DNA from: Hybos culiciformis
Taxonomy: Eukaryota; Arthropoda; Insecta; Diptera; Hybotidae
Assembly (NCBI GenBank): GCA_964007475.1
Contig: OZ023274.1
Coordinates: 39,735,860 to 39,799,859, forward strand
DNA: 64,000 bases
Direction: 5' to 3'
Shown: piece after piece, positions 11,723-23,512 of the stretch
How the letters are laid out: every line of letters begins with the position of its first letter
Position numbering within the stretch: position 1 is the first letter of the stretch
Program-made: the position numbers and the translations under genes
The notes under the pieces: generated by a model
What the model was told of the DNA's origin: nothing
Databases searched by the model: none
Seen by the model: only the letters and a program-made list of their open reading frames with translations

Positions 11723-12580
11723 CACTTATGCTTTGAGCACAGCTAATACAGCAAAGCAATTTTTGAAGGAATGTTCCGGAAACCTGTTCACAGCTAATTT
11801 TACCTGAAATCAACTGCAAACAACTGCTTTTGTTTTTTTTATAGTATGATTGTGACAGAAAAATGCCGCAAAACCAAATTTCGATGCAAAAGAAATGCTG
11901 TGAAAAAGAAATAAAAAAATTATTTTGTGATGTAGTCAATTCTTTTATGCGTTGTTTAGGTATAGCTACCACAGTAAAGTAATTTTTGGAGGAATGTTCC
12001 GGAAACCTATTCACAGCTAATTTTATCTGAAAGTAAAAAATCAAATGCAAAAAATATAAAAAAAAAACAAAAAAAAAATATTTTTGACAGGAAAGGTATC
12101 GTAAAAAAATATTATTATAGGTAGGAAACGTAATGAAAAAGAAACAAAAAAATAATTTTGTAAAGTAATGAAATTTTTCAGATATCAAAAAAAAAAATAA
12201 ATTCAATTTTCTTAGTTATTTGAAAATATTTTTAAAAAATTCTTTTTACGAAAAATAGATAAAATTAATATCTTCATTTTCAGTAAATTTGCTTAAATAT
12301 AAATAGAATAATAACATAGAAATACGGTTTTTACGGTACCATTTTTTTAGATAGGTCAATTAGCTATAAACAAAGCATTAGGAGCAAAAAAAAATAAATT
12401 AAGTTTTCTAATTAATTATGAAATAATTTTAAGAAATTCTTTTTACAAAAAATCAATAAAATTAATATCTTGCGTTTTTTATAATTCTTATTTAAATTAA
12501 TTAAGAAATAACGCAGAAAACGGTTTTTTACGGTAGCTCTAAATTGATTTGCGGTATTAGCTGTGCTGAAGGCATAAGTG
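11723..12580. mobile_element. 0.86 kb nonautonomous DNA element with 30 bp terminal inverted repeats
   Basis: The left end reads CACTTATGCTTTGAGCACAG and continues CTAATAC; the right end is its complement with few mismatches (GTATTAGCTGTGCTGAAGGC then ATAAGTG). Inside, the subterminal block with GGAATGTTCCGGAAACCT is repeated at 11771 and 11993, and a second block with AAATTCTTTTTAC and AATATCTT is repeated at 12238 and 12433, so the element grew by internal duplication. A 169-codon minus-strand frame crosses most of it but is compositionally a by-product. No clear target duplication was found, so superfamily is not assigned. Confidence 0.65.
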
Positions 12581-13204
12581 ATAAATTGTCATTGTACTAA
12601 ACATTTTTTAGGCCAAAATATTTTTCATGTAATAAAATATAAATGTTTTTTCAAAACCTAAAATTTTCTCGGGGAGCACCTAAAATTTTTCATGGTGGTG
12701 CCTAAGAGCTCCGTGGAATACAGATTGAAGAATATATTTTGATTTTTTTTTTACTTTGATTTAATTTGTGAACGAATTTAGATTAAAATTATTTTAATTT
12801 TTTAAATATTATCTGTAAGGACCTAGAAATTGAAATTAGAGAACAGATTTTGAATAAACGTATATGAAAGTAATTTTATTTTATATATTATTTTACATAT
12901 AAAAACTTTGGTTTTTTATAAATTTATTATTAATTAAAAACTGGCTTAATTTCGATAATTTGTTAAGCTCACCACTACTGCTTCTTCCTGGTATTTATAT
13001 GGTATCGAGTCAAAGTAATAAAATATGAATTAAAAATCAATAATAATTCCACATTTTATATCAAATTAAGCGAAATATGCAATATGCAATATGCTATTTC
13101 AAAATTCGATATTAATTTGCCTAAAGATTGGCGACAACAATTTTGGAAGAACATTCTGGATTATTAAACCACTGAATGTACAATGAAATATGAATAATGA
13201 ATAA

Positions 13205-13414
13205 GCGATAATTTTGTTATTTATAATATTGGTAACTATTGCAATTGGATTTGAATTAAAACCATGTTCAAATAATGGGGATTGCCCTAGTCATAATAGA
13301 CCACTGATTTGCTATCAGAAGAAGAAAAAATTGTGTTCTGAGAGTAAAAATTTTAAATTACTAAAAATGAAAATAACAAATTGTTATGAAAATAAAATTT
13401 TTCTTATAATTTAA
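13205..13414 (+). pseudogene. small cysteine-rich peptide, copy 2, start codon missing
   Basis: The frame opens after a TAA at 13202-13204 and begins directly inside a hydrophobic signal-peptide core (IILLFIILVTIAIGF), without an in-frame ATG; the first in-frame start-like codon is TTG at 13214. Aligned with the copy at 20487, the missing part corresponds to the initiator and the first six or so residues. The mature part keeps C-x5-C (CSNNGDC), but the second half has extra lysines (C-x8-C-x7-C), giving a different spacing from copies 1 and 3, and the tail is long. AAACCACTGAATGTAC upstream at 13168 matches copy 3. It is most likely a decaying paralogue, unless an upstream exon supplies the start. 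Confidence 0.5.
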
Positions 13415-13439
13415 AATAAATTTTATTTCTTAGTTTAAT

Positions 13440-16400
13440 ATTGAGATAGTTAAGGATTTTTTTTATCTCTCATGTGGCGGTTTCTTTTTTAATTCTCATT
13501 AGTTTTGTGCCATTTAAAGGTTTATTCATTTATTTTTTTCAAATTTTTTATAGTAATAACAATTACAAAGTAATTACAAAAGAACTGAATAACTGGAACA
13601 GAAGTGAAACAAAATAACAATAATTAGTGCGTATTATTGAAATAAATTAATAAAATTTAAAAATGTAGAAAAATGAGAAAATTATGTATAAATGTTTGCA
13701 TCTTTTTTTTTATTTCCTAATTTTTATTTTAAACAAAAGTTATTAGAAACAAAGTAATATTCTTATCTGAAATTTGATAATTTCATTAATTTGTATTTTC
13801 TTGGAAAAATAAATTTATAGATTAAAATATAAGCATTGTATTATTAGTTTTGAAATTTAAATTAATTATAGGTATACTTGAAATTATATTATTTTATAAG
13901 TATATTAAAATAATATTGTTGCCCTTAGTTACAATTAAAAATTTAATACTTATTATAGAATTTTAGAAAGAAAACAGCAGGAAACTTTTAATGCGAAAAT
14001 AAAAATAAATTTAATGTAATTGATCTAATGTCTAGTTGCTCATATACAAACGATTTCGATCATCAGTCAACAAATTCCCCATTATAGAAAAAATTCGGTA
14101 TGGAATTTTTTTAATAATATTTCGTAAGTTTATTTTGATATAAAAATTATTTTAATCTTCTATGAGGAAATTCTAAATTTAAGTTAATCTTAATTTAACA
14201 ATTTTATTGATTTCAAGATGATTCAAACTTATATTGAAACTTATATTGAAATATAATTTTAAAATTTTTGGATTTGATCCGAGAATTGTAGGTAACCCCT
14301 AGATTATAGGGCAAAGACGTAAAAATGGCAGCCCTAATTATGGATGAAACTATATATGAAACTTTCTACTTAAAAAAGAAAATATTAAAAATTTTGTAAA
14401 TAAGTATTTCATTTTCCCGAGGTATACTCAATCTTGAATCTCAGAACTTTTATTACTCACATTAAATCAAAGTAAGAAATATCATCTGTCGTTAAACTAC
14501 AGCCTTCCTCATAACTCATATTAAAGATAAAACATAAACCTGGCCGGAAATGAAATTCATTCTAAGAAAGTGAATATTCATCATCACAAAAGTTTAAAAG
14601 CTAATCCATTCAATCTTGAAACAATTTTTAGTTTTTTTTTATAAATCCAATTAGACACAATCCTTTTTGTTTGCCAAATTGAAGTCAATCTTTTTAACAT
14701 AATCTTTAAAAGTGATTCATACTCATACTCATTAATTTACTGATTTTTATTTGTATTTAGCAGCAGTCAGTAGTAAAAGTTAAAAAACAAAAAAAAAAAA
14801 AATTACCAAGGCTTTTAATTTTTTTTTAACAAAATGTAATTTCGGTTTCCTGTAATAAAAAAAAATTTATTAAATATTTTGTATTTCTTATTAAAATACA
14901 TTATGTTTTCCGTACTTAAGAAAAAAAAAATGTTTTTTTATTTTTAAATTAATTTTCATCAGAGTAATAAACCCTTTTTTATGAGTTTTCTCTTTCATTA
15001 CGTTAAAAGTATTAATTTCAGGAAAATGCTATTTACTTTCCAGATTTTAATGAACGAATTATTTTTCTGCATAAAATTTTCTTTTTCGCCTAATAAATTA
15101 AAAGAAAATTCTTGTATATACACATAGAAAAATGAAGTAGCAAAAAAAACAACATATTTATCAAATAAGAAAAAAAATTGTATATCCTTTCTATATGTAC
15201 AGCGAAATTTGCGGAAAACACTTACAGGCTTTAGGTTTTTTTTCTTTTTTTTTTTTTGTTATAATTTCTTACTTGATTTTACAAAGAGTTTAAAAAAAAA
15301 AAAAAAAATTAAATACATATTTTTATACAAAAGTGATTTAACAATCTTTTTATAATATTTATACATATAAGATTTCAAAATTTAAAAAAAAAGCCGTCAT
15401 AATGTCACTTTCAATTATTTTCTTTGAATTCAAAATTTTTATGGCCAGAAGTTATATATTAAGCTTATGATGTCTTTCTGTCTAGTTTAATGAAATTAAA
15501 AATTACAATTATTCAAAAATTTGATTGACAGGTCTTTATTTCTACTTTTATATAGAATTCTTATTTTACAATTCTTGAAATGGCGGAGTATCAAAAAAAA
15601 ATTTTTATAGTAATGGTATATAATTACTAAATTGTTGTAGTAACAGCTACATTTTACTATTTATTTACTAAAAATTATATTTAAACTAACAGTTGTTATT
15701 GAAATGCAAGCGAACTACTACTGAGTTAATTAAGTAATGTTGAGTGGATCATGTTATCTAGAACGAGGGGGCGTTTCTGAATTATGAAATATTTAAAAAT
15801 ATATTGAATTTTATGAATATTATTTATCTGATCTTACTAAATTTATAGCTATATGATATAGTTAAGAATAAGATAAGAACTTTAATTAAGCAATCACTAT
15901 TTTTTTTTTCTATTCTTCAACCTTATTATTTTAGAAAAAATTATTTATTAATTTTTCTAGAAAATATTCATTGCTTATTTATTTATTTTTATTAGGTGAC
16001 AAGGATATGAAATAAAAACTCAGACTTATGTTGAAAAAATTTATGAAGAAAAAATAATAGAAATAAGAATTTTATTTTTTTTTTTTTATAAATGAAGCCC
16101 ATAAATATTTTATACAACAATTATTTTAACTTAATTAATTGGGGTGTTTTGTATCTTTTTCTTTTATTATTATTTATTAAGATGAAGAAATAAATAAAAT
16201 TGTCTTTAATCTCACTGTGACAATAACAAAAAAAAAAAAAAAAAAGGTTTTTTTGGTTTTAAATTCCAAAGAAAAAAGGATCACTAAGAATGGATATTTT
16301 TTACCTTTAAAAAAATAAAAAAAAATTCTTTATATAAGTTAACAAGAAATTTGAGGTTTTTCAATAATAATCTTATAATTTTAATAAGTTAATCTCTTTT

Positions 16401-17805
16401 TTTTTTCTTTTTTTTTTTCTATTATTATTTTAAAAAGAGATCCAATTTGAATTCTCGTCATTTACATTTTGTTTTTACATCATTAAACGTTAAAAAAAAA
16501 TTTCAGTGTTGTTTCGGAGATTTCTATTTGTGGAAGTTAAGATAAAAAATATATTCGATTCAGCTTTAGTTTTCTTCTAAATTTAAAATTTAAAGTAAAA
16601 TTTATTTATTTTGTTAGAAAACTAAATTTTTGTTAAAACTATAACTTTACATGTGGTTTTTCACATAAATATTAAAATAGAAAAGTTTATATCAATTTAC
16701 AAATTTAACAATTTTTAGAGCAATTCTAAACATTAATATTAACAATTTTTTTTTCCTATTACGAAGATATAATTTGTATTTCCATTTGCATCATTTCATT
16801 TTTTTTTTTCTTTTTTAAGAAAATTGAATATTATTCTGACAGAAAAGAAAAATTAGCATAATATTTCTAGAATATTACATGGTACTGGGAAATATATTTA
16901 TTTAAATTTTATATTTTAGCAAACAAAAATGTATTTTAACTAGCATTGTTTATAATAGTACATACATTATATTTACAGAATGCATTTTAAGTAAATAATA
17001 GATGTGTGGAAATTTTTTATTTTATACATTTTTTTATACCGAATACACAATGGTAATAGATTTAAAATTAAAAACTTGGGTAAACTTTGTGGTTAGTTTT
17101 AGAACAATGCACAAAAAAACCAAAAAAAATTGAAGTCTTATCATTAATTTATTTTTATACATATGTATAATGAATTGTCTAAATTGGATATAAGTTTATC
17201 ACAAATTCCGAGCTTTATATGTTTAAAATTTTCCACATTTTTCTTTCGTTCGTAGTATTATTATTATAACAATATTGTGACTGAAAAAACCTTTAATATC
17301 TAGCTTTTCCAACTACGTTAATAATTATAAAACAGTAATCAAGATATAATTTTCTTGAATGAAAAAAAAAAGAAATTGAATTATGTATGGTATTATAAGC
17401 TACACTGGTAATAATCCTTTTCTATATAAACTTTATACTTAATGGAATACACGTACCCATCCTGTAAGCAGATAAATAATAAGTAACTATCATACATGTA
17501 ATTCTAATAAAAAATTTGATTTCCAAAATAATTTTTCAATAATTTATTTGTTTTTATTCTTTAAACAATAATATTATTGAAAAATGATTTCTTTTTCCTT
17601 CAGATTTAGTTTGATGTTAAATCGTTAAAACCATACAAATAAAATTTACTAAATTTTATTTCCATTCTCAACGAACATAAAAAGCAAATAAAAAATCCAA
17701 TCACCTCTCTGGTCACGTAGTAATGTATTGTTACTTGTACTTCTATATTTGAACTTAAATTTCAATGCATTTGTTTCACAGTTTTGCTAACAAAGAAATC
17801 CACTA
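13440..17805. other. long AT-rich stretch, no supported gene
   Basis: Simple A/T runs (for example 16229-16246) and short diverged internal duplications only. No ORF of note, RNA gene or terminal inverted repeat was recognised. Confidence 0.5.
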
Positions 17806-18218
17806 AAGCCCGGGTGGTTAAAACAGAATTTATCAACAGAACAGAATCAGCGACAGAATAATTTATTCTGTTACTGAAATTCTGGTCAGAATCTCATAAG
17901 ATTGCTGCCTTTAAAACAGAAACAGAATCAGGATTTGAAATTTGTGCTTTGAAATTTGTGTTCAAAAAAAATTTGAAATTCAAAAAACGTAAATAAACAA
18001 AGACAAAAAAAAAAAATTAAATTCAATTGACATTCTGGCAACAGAAACAGAAACAGAAACAGAAAAGAACCTCGTTTGAGGTTATTCAAATTCTGTGGAC
18101 AGAATGAATTTTTCTGTCGCTAAATTGTGTCGTAAAATTCTGTCGCAGAATAAATTTTGTTCAAATGTATGGGATTCTGTTTCTGTTGCTAAATTCTGTT
18201 TTAACGACATCCCGGCTT
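17806..18218. mobile_element. 413 bp MITE flanked by TA
   Basis: The ends are AAGCCCGGGTGGTTAAAACA and the near-complement TTAACGACATCCCGGCTT, extending inward through the shared CAGAATTTA. TA dinucleotides flank the element (17804-17805 and 18219-18220). The interior is full of the motif ACAGAA and its complement TTCTGT, for example a short run of ACAGAA units at 18039-18064. TA flanks and short inverted ends fit the Tc1/mariner type; there is no transposase, so it is nonautonomous. Confidence 0.7.
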
Positions 18219-18220
18219 TA

Positions 18221-20330
18221 GATACACATATCTTTCGGTTGTACGATAAAAATTAAATTATCTACACATCATAATTCATATATTTTTTCAACGATTTTCT
18301 TAATAAAGTTGGGGTTACAACATAAACATAAAAGTGAATGTGTTGCGGATTGGATGGATAAAACAGAAATTAGAAAATCAATTTGTAATGCACAGTGATG
18401 TTGGTCAAATCGGTTTGAAAACAAGTGAATTGCTAACCTAATTTTTTTGTCATAAGATTCCATTCTTATCATTAAATTCATATTTATGGTTTTAAGTAAT
18501 GAGCTTCATTTTGTATGAAAACCTATAATTATTAACCCATATATTATAATTTCAAGAATTTAGTCCTTAAAAATGTCTACTTCACACTTTTTTTCAACAA
18601 AAGCTGCGGTTCGATTAGTCCTGACACAACCTTTTTCTTTGTTAAGTGCAGAATCTATTCTTATTTTAATTCTGAAAAAAGAAAACTAAAAATAGAGATA
18701 TATTATAGTGTATCATAAAAGATTAATTAAATTGTCAAAGTCAAAAGTATCAATTAAAAAAAAAATAAATAAATAAAAATATCCAACTTTAAACTAAAAA
18801 TATTAAGATGATACATATATTGCAGAAATTGTATGTATAAAATATTTAACTCTTTATTGCAAAACTTTTTCTTCAACGTATATTTTTAGTTTAGGACTTT
18901 CAGTTTTTTCATATTATTAAAATATCTTCATTCACAAAATTCTAATAAAATATATTTATATCTTTTTATTGGCAGGTTCTATATTTATTTCTGATTATGG
19001 TGAATAATCGAAAAACACTAATCTCTCAGCCAATATAAGTTTAAAATTAAATATTGAACAATAATAATAAAGTAATTAATTGACTTTAGGAGATAGATTC
19101 TAATTGAGATATGATGTATATTATCAATTCAATATAACGTTAAGTTAGTTATAAGAATCATCATCATATAATAGATTTTTCAATCTATAAATTTTTTCCA
19201 AAAATTCCAAAAAGTCCAAAAATTTTTTATAGTTCCAAAAAATTTTTATTCCAAAAAATTTTTATAATATTTTCTCTATATTTCTTTAATTAATTTTTGA
19301 ATGTTTTCACAATGTTGATTTATCATCATTATATAATTTTCTTCATCTGTTTGATTCAGGAACAAGCATAGTTTGTGTTTATTGAAAGTTCATAGTTCAA
19401 CATAATTCATTATATTTTTCTTATTATACAGCAATGTTGAATTTTTATTTTATTTTTCATAAAATTAAAAGAAATTTTTCCGTTGCCTTTTTGTTAAAGG
19501 ATTAACAAAAGTGTCTTTTTAAAGATAGTTGAAACAAAAGGTATACAATACAAAATTATACACACTGAATGCAAGAATATAAATTTTGTTGGGCTAAAAT
19601 ATATGCGTATACTTACAGGAATTTCATATCATGAAAGTCACAACTTTTTTATTTGACGCTTGGCTACAGTTTAATAACAAAACTAGTGGTCGGAATATTC
19701 AGTTTTCATTTTTAACATAAAGAAGGTAAATTATTTCCAACTTTGCGGAACAAAACATATTGCCTTTCTAGCCCGTGAAGTCATTTTTGAAATATTAGAA
19801 CATAATATTCAGACTTCTACTTCTGGACAACCCAACATGTATACAGTATTAAAAAAAAAGTTCTAGATGGAATTTGGTATTTAAGTGTTTATTAAATCCA
19901 CACCGAGTTGCTTGTAAATATTGACACAACATAGCAGAAAATATTTAAAGTGCACACTTGAAAAATAAAAGTTTCATGCTATTCTATAAATACTTTATTC
20001 TTTTATTAATTTTTGCTGATAACAACTATTGAAGAAGTTTTAAGTTTAAAATATTTGGGGCTATGTATGGAAAAAAAACAAAATTAAATATTGAAAAATA
20101 AATAATTCCATATTAGTACCGCAGCCATTTATACGGACAAAGATTGTTTTTAGCTATACTGATGCATTTCGCAATATCTATTTAGCATACATTCTTTCTA
20201 AACTTAATTCTAAATTAAATTTGTTCGGACTTACCAGCATATTTGATTCAAGAATTAAAAATGCTTCAAAATATCAGCAGCATAGTCAAATATTTATTTA
20301 TAACAATTCGATATATTTTAAATGCATTAA
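18221..20330. other. AT-rich stretch, no supported gene
   Basis: Includes a run of slipped CCAAAAA units at 19196-19265 and otherwise unremarkable AT-rich sequence. The 70-codon minus-strand frame at 18269-18481 has no recognisable domain or context. Confidence 0.45.
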
Positions 20331-20486
20331 ACCACTGAAAGCAAAACCACTGAATGCACGATGAATATTGTATTCGATAATATAAATTTGATAAAATTAG
20401 TCAGAATTTGTAAATTTATGAATTTATGAATTTCAGTTTTAAACATTTCGCCGTCCTTTAAGCTTGCTTGTCTTTCTGCTATTAAA

Positions 20487-20645
20487 ATGATTTTCCGTTG
20501 TCATTTGGTTATAATTTTGTTATTAATAATTATATCAGCATTTACTGATGTAATGGGAACTATTATATCAAGAGCATGTGCATATAATAGACACTGCCAT
20601 AGTAAAGGATTGATTTGCAGGAACAATCAATGTGTTAGGAAATGA
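20487..20645 (+). CDS. small secreted cysteine-rich peptide, copy 3
   Basis: A 52-residue protein. Residues 1 to about 24 form a signal peptide with hydrophobic core LVIILLLIIISAF; the mature peptide has cysteines spaced C-x5-C-x6-C-x4-C (CAYNRHC, CRNNQC) and ends VRK. Spacing matches copy 1 (6215-6400) exactly although the other residues differ widely, the usual picture for a fast-evolving secreted peptide family. The preceding sequence carries AAACCACTGAA twice (20330 and 20345) and a TATAAA-like box near 20383. An ATG with AAA at -3 is the only in-frame start. Polyadenylation-like AATAAA motifs follow at 20671-20683. Targets and function are unknown; antimicrobial, symbiosis-related, venom or effector roles are all possible and none is shown by the sequence. 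Confidence 0.6.
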   Translation: MIFRCHLVIILLLIIISAFTDVMGTIISRACAYNRHCHSKGLICRNNQCVRK

Positions 20646-20864
20646 TATTTTGAAAATAAAAAATGGTGAAATAAAACAAAATAAAACCTTTTTAAACTTT
20701 TTTTATTTCTTTTTCTAAATTTTAAAACAAAATTTATTTTAAATTGAATATTAAATTGACTATAGTTTGTTAAGGATTTAGGCTAGACTATGAAAACATT
20801 TATCTTTTATCAATTTCTCCAGATAAGATCTGATCCATTTGTGTTACTTCAAAACTTGTTTTTT

Positions 20865-21065
20865 TTTTCAATTCTCGGGTCGAAGTAATAAAATATAATT
20901 TCCAAATTAAAGAATGTGGGGTCAAATAATTTATTTATAACAATACCATGTTTTATATATGCATTTATATCAAATTTAGATTCTCATCAATTATAATTTT
21001 GAGTTATAGAATTATATTTTATCACCAAACCACATGATGGAGATATTAAATATGAAATATAATTG
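20865..21065 (+). repeat. orphan copy of the sequence that lies upstream of the cysteine-rich peptides
   Basis: The block starts TCGGGTCGAAGTAATAAAAT and continues to CAAACCACATGATG, in the same order as 13000-13175 (TCGAGTCAAAGTAATAAAAT ... AAACCACTGAATG) upstream of copy 2. No cysteine-rich ORF follows within 500 bp. It is read as a fourth duplication whose coding part is gone. Confidence 0.45.
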
Positions 21066-21775
21066 TAAGGTTACACCGAGGAAAAGTTTTTACAAATTAG
21101 CGTTTTTCTCATTTAAAATATATTAGGATGATCAAGTCGAAATTCTGTATTGAAATTTCTGAATGTTTGAATAACCCATTTTATTACTTCACTTTATATA
21201 TTTGTATGCTTTTGCCCAAAATTTACCTATTTTTGGAACATAGTTCCTTATCAGACGCTCTTGTGAAAAATTTATTGAAAATTTAAACAAATTTGTCGCT
21301 AAACATTATGAAAAAAAAAGTAAAAAAAAAATTGAATTTTTTTAAAATTATTTAACTTCACTATATTTTATTTATTTGAATATTAAATATTTATTTTTTT
21401 TTTTAAAAAAAAACGCAAAACTCATCGCACTTTTTTAAGCAAAATAATATTTTTTTATTTTATAAATAAGGTTTTTTAAATTTTTTGGATCATTCAAATT
21501 TGGAAGTTTGAAATTGTATTATTTGTTTCACTTTTTGTTGTCTTGTCACTTAGTGCAAAACCGTGGTTGACTTTATTATGCTACAATGCAAATTTATTAA
21601 AATACATACAGATTGATTGGCACCGTCGTACAAATGAAATAAGAACTAACTTAGAAACTGGATATTTTCAAAAAAAAAAAAAACTAACTAATAGCCTTTC
21701 CAAACTTATTTTCTTATAATCTTATGATACATTTAAGAAATCGTTCGTGCTATTAAAACATCTAGGTTTTTAAAT

Positions 21776-22314
21776 ATTTTTTAATGCGTTGGGGATCGTT
21801 ATGTTGTATTTAGTGCTATAGAATTTAGATCACTAAATGGAGTATTATATGCGTCAATACACATGCAATCATTTAGATGTATCTGCGTAAATAACGAAAA
21901 AATTTAGATGCATCAGCGTATATAATGAAAAAATTTAGATGCATCAGCGTAAATAATGAAATCATTTAGATGTTTCGTATTGAATATTACGTAATACCTA
22001 AACAAACATAATATCTCTCACAATATTTCAATACAGCCAAATACAAAAAAAAAAAAGAGAAAAAATGAGAAGAAAAAATATTCTTTCTTTGCAACTACCT
22101 CTCCCCTACGCATTAAAACAGTATATTGGATATATAAACAAAATTTGTTATACAACTCGTTCTGTATTTACACATACGTTGACACTTGTCAATTTATATC
22201 AATCGACCTTCGGTCTCGTGATGTAAGTATTGACTCGTGTCAATGTATTTTTGTGTATACAGAACTCTTAATTAATAACAAATTTAGTTAACATATACAA
22301 TAATCTACTATTAG
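21776..22314 (-). repeat. 540 bp dispersed repeat, copy B (inverted relative to 9707-10256)
   Basis: Reverse complement of copy A over its whole length, with point differences and small length changes in the A/T runs. It carries the same GACCGAAGGTC-centred dyad (about 22205-22215) and the same four short tandem units with GATGCATC (21860-21990). The outward ends of the two copies are the same sequence, so the pair resembles the ends of a 12.6 kb unit containing peptide copies 2 and 3, although two independent insertions explain it equally well. Confidence 0.75.
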
Positions 22315-22464
22315 TTATTTTAATAAATATTGTGTTCTTTGGTTTGCATTATTAATTAATGGAAATAAAACAGACAGAAGAACACATCCATGAAATAAAA
22401 ATCAAAGTTATCTATCCGATGTTTCACAACTATCAAACGTCCCGCCGGCTCTTGTGTTTTTTAT

Positions 22465-22640
22465 TGAACTTTGTATGAAAATTGATAAACTTAAATTTTA
22501 TTTCAATTTATAAAATATTTATAAAATAAAATATTTAGAAAATATTAATTTTTTGTTATTAGCTAATTAATATTTTACAGTTCAAATAAAATTTAGATTT
22601 TCATACTAATTTCAATGTAAATAAAAATCTTGTATAATTT
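22465..22640 (+). repeat. direct repeat flanking a hAT MITE, left copy
   Basis: From TATGAAAATTGATAAACTTA to AATTTCAATGTAAATAAAAA the sequence recurs in the same orientation at about 23357-23512, with roughly one difference in eight to ten bases. The two copies surround the hAT element at 22800-23197. It may be a local duplication or two copies of a dispersed repeat. Confidence 0.55.
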
Positions 22641-22799
22641 TGTCAGTATTATTTTCCCAATATGAAGGCGCTATTCGGTACCAAGTCAAGTCAAGTCAAG
22701 TCGTCTGCCGGCGTTAAATATTTCGATACTTTGCCATTTTGGCTTATGATATTTCTTTTTTTTGTGTTGCAAAAACAACAAAAAATTAAAATTTATAAG

Positions 22800-23197
22800 C
22801 AGGCTCAGACGCTTTCATTGATTTATAGCCGGCTAGGTCAGGCAGCCGTGAATTTTCGGCAAAGCCGCAGCCACGAATTTATAATGATTATTCATGAATA
22901 GCCGCTAGACGAAATTTAAAAATCAATGAGCCAGACACGAAATTGGCTTGCAGATACTAGTAGGATTAATTACTGAGAAAACACATCTATATTATATTAT
23001 ATAACTCCTGATCATTTTTCGAATTACTTTTTTTTACATCGGATGAGAATTTTTTTTTGGCTCCCAAAAAATCTTTTTTAAGCAATTTCCACCCAGCCGC
23101 AGCCACGATTTTAAAATTTTTTAAGCCGCAGCTGCAAAAAATTAAAAATTTGGCGAATGGGCCGCAGCCGCACTAAAAATGACGGCTTCTGCGCCTG
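22800..23197. mobile_element. 398 bp nonautonomous hAT element with perfect 8 bp target duplication
   Basis: TTTATAAG stands immediately before (22792-22799) and after (23198-23205) the element. The left end CAGGCTCAGACGCTTTCATT and the right end complement CAGGCGCAGAAGCCGTCATT match at most positions and start with CAG, as is usual for hAT transposons. Inside are repeated GCCGCAGCC and GCAGCCACGA motifs that may be subterminal transposase-binding sites. No coding capacity. Confidence 0.9.
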
Positions 23198-23356
23198 TTT
23201 ATAAGTATATTAACGATACCTGTTAATTTTTTTAAAGTTTAAATAATGAGTCGACGCCGTCGCATTTTATATGATGTGATAAAATGTAAACAGTCCCTTT
23301 TGCGGCAAATAAACAGTTCCCCTCGCGGCAAATAGTAATAGTTTTTTATTCAACGT

Positions 23357-23512
23357 TGTATGAAAATCGATAAACTTAAATTTTATTTGATTTAATAAAA
23401 TATTAATAAAATATTTCGAAAATATTAATTTTTTAATTTTTAACTAATTATTATTTTATAGTTCAAATAAAATTTATATTTTCGTACTAATTTCTATGTA
23501 AATAAAAATTGT
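23357..23512 (+). repeat. direct repeat flanking a hAT MITE, right copy
   Basis: Partner of 22465-22640, same orientation, starting TATGAAAATCGATAAACTTA. See the left copy for comparison. Confidence 0.55.

Noticed and set aside
11697..12206. 169-codon minus-strand frame
   Set aside because: Lies over a TIR element with internal duplications and A/T runs; phenylalanine-rich with no domain.
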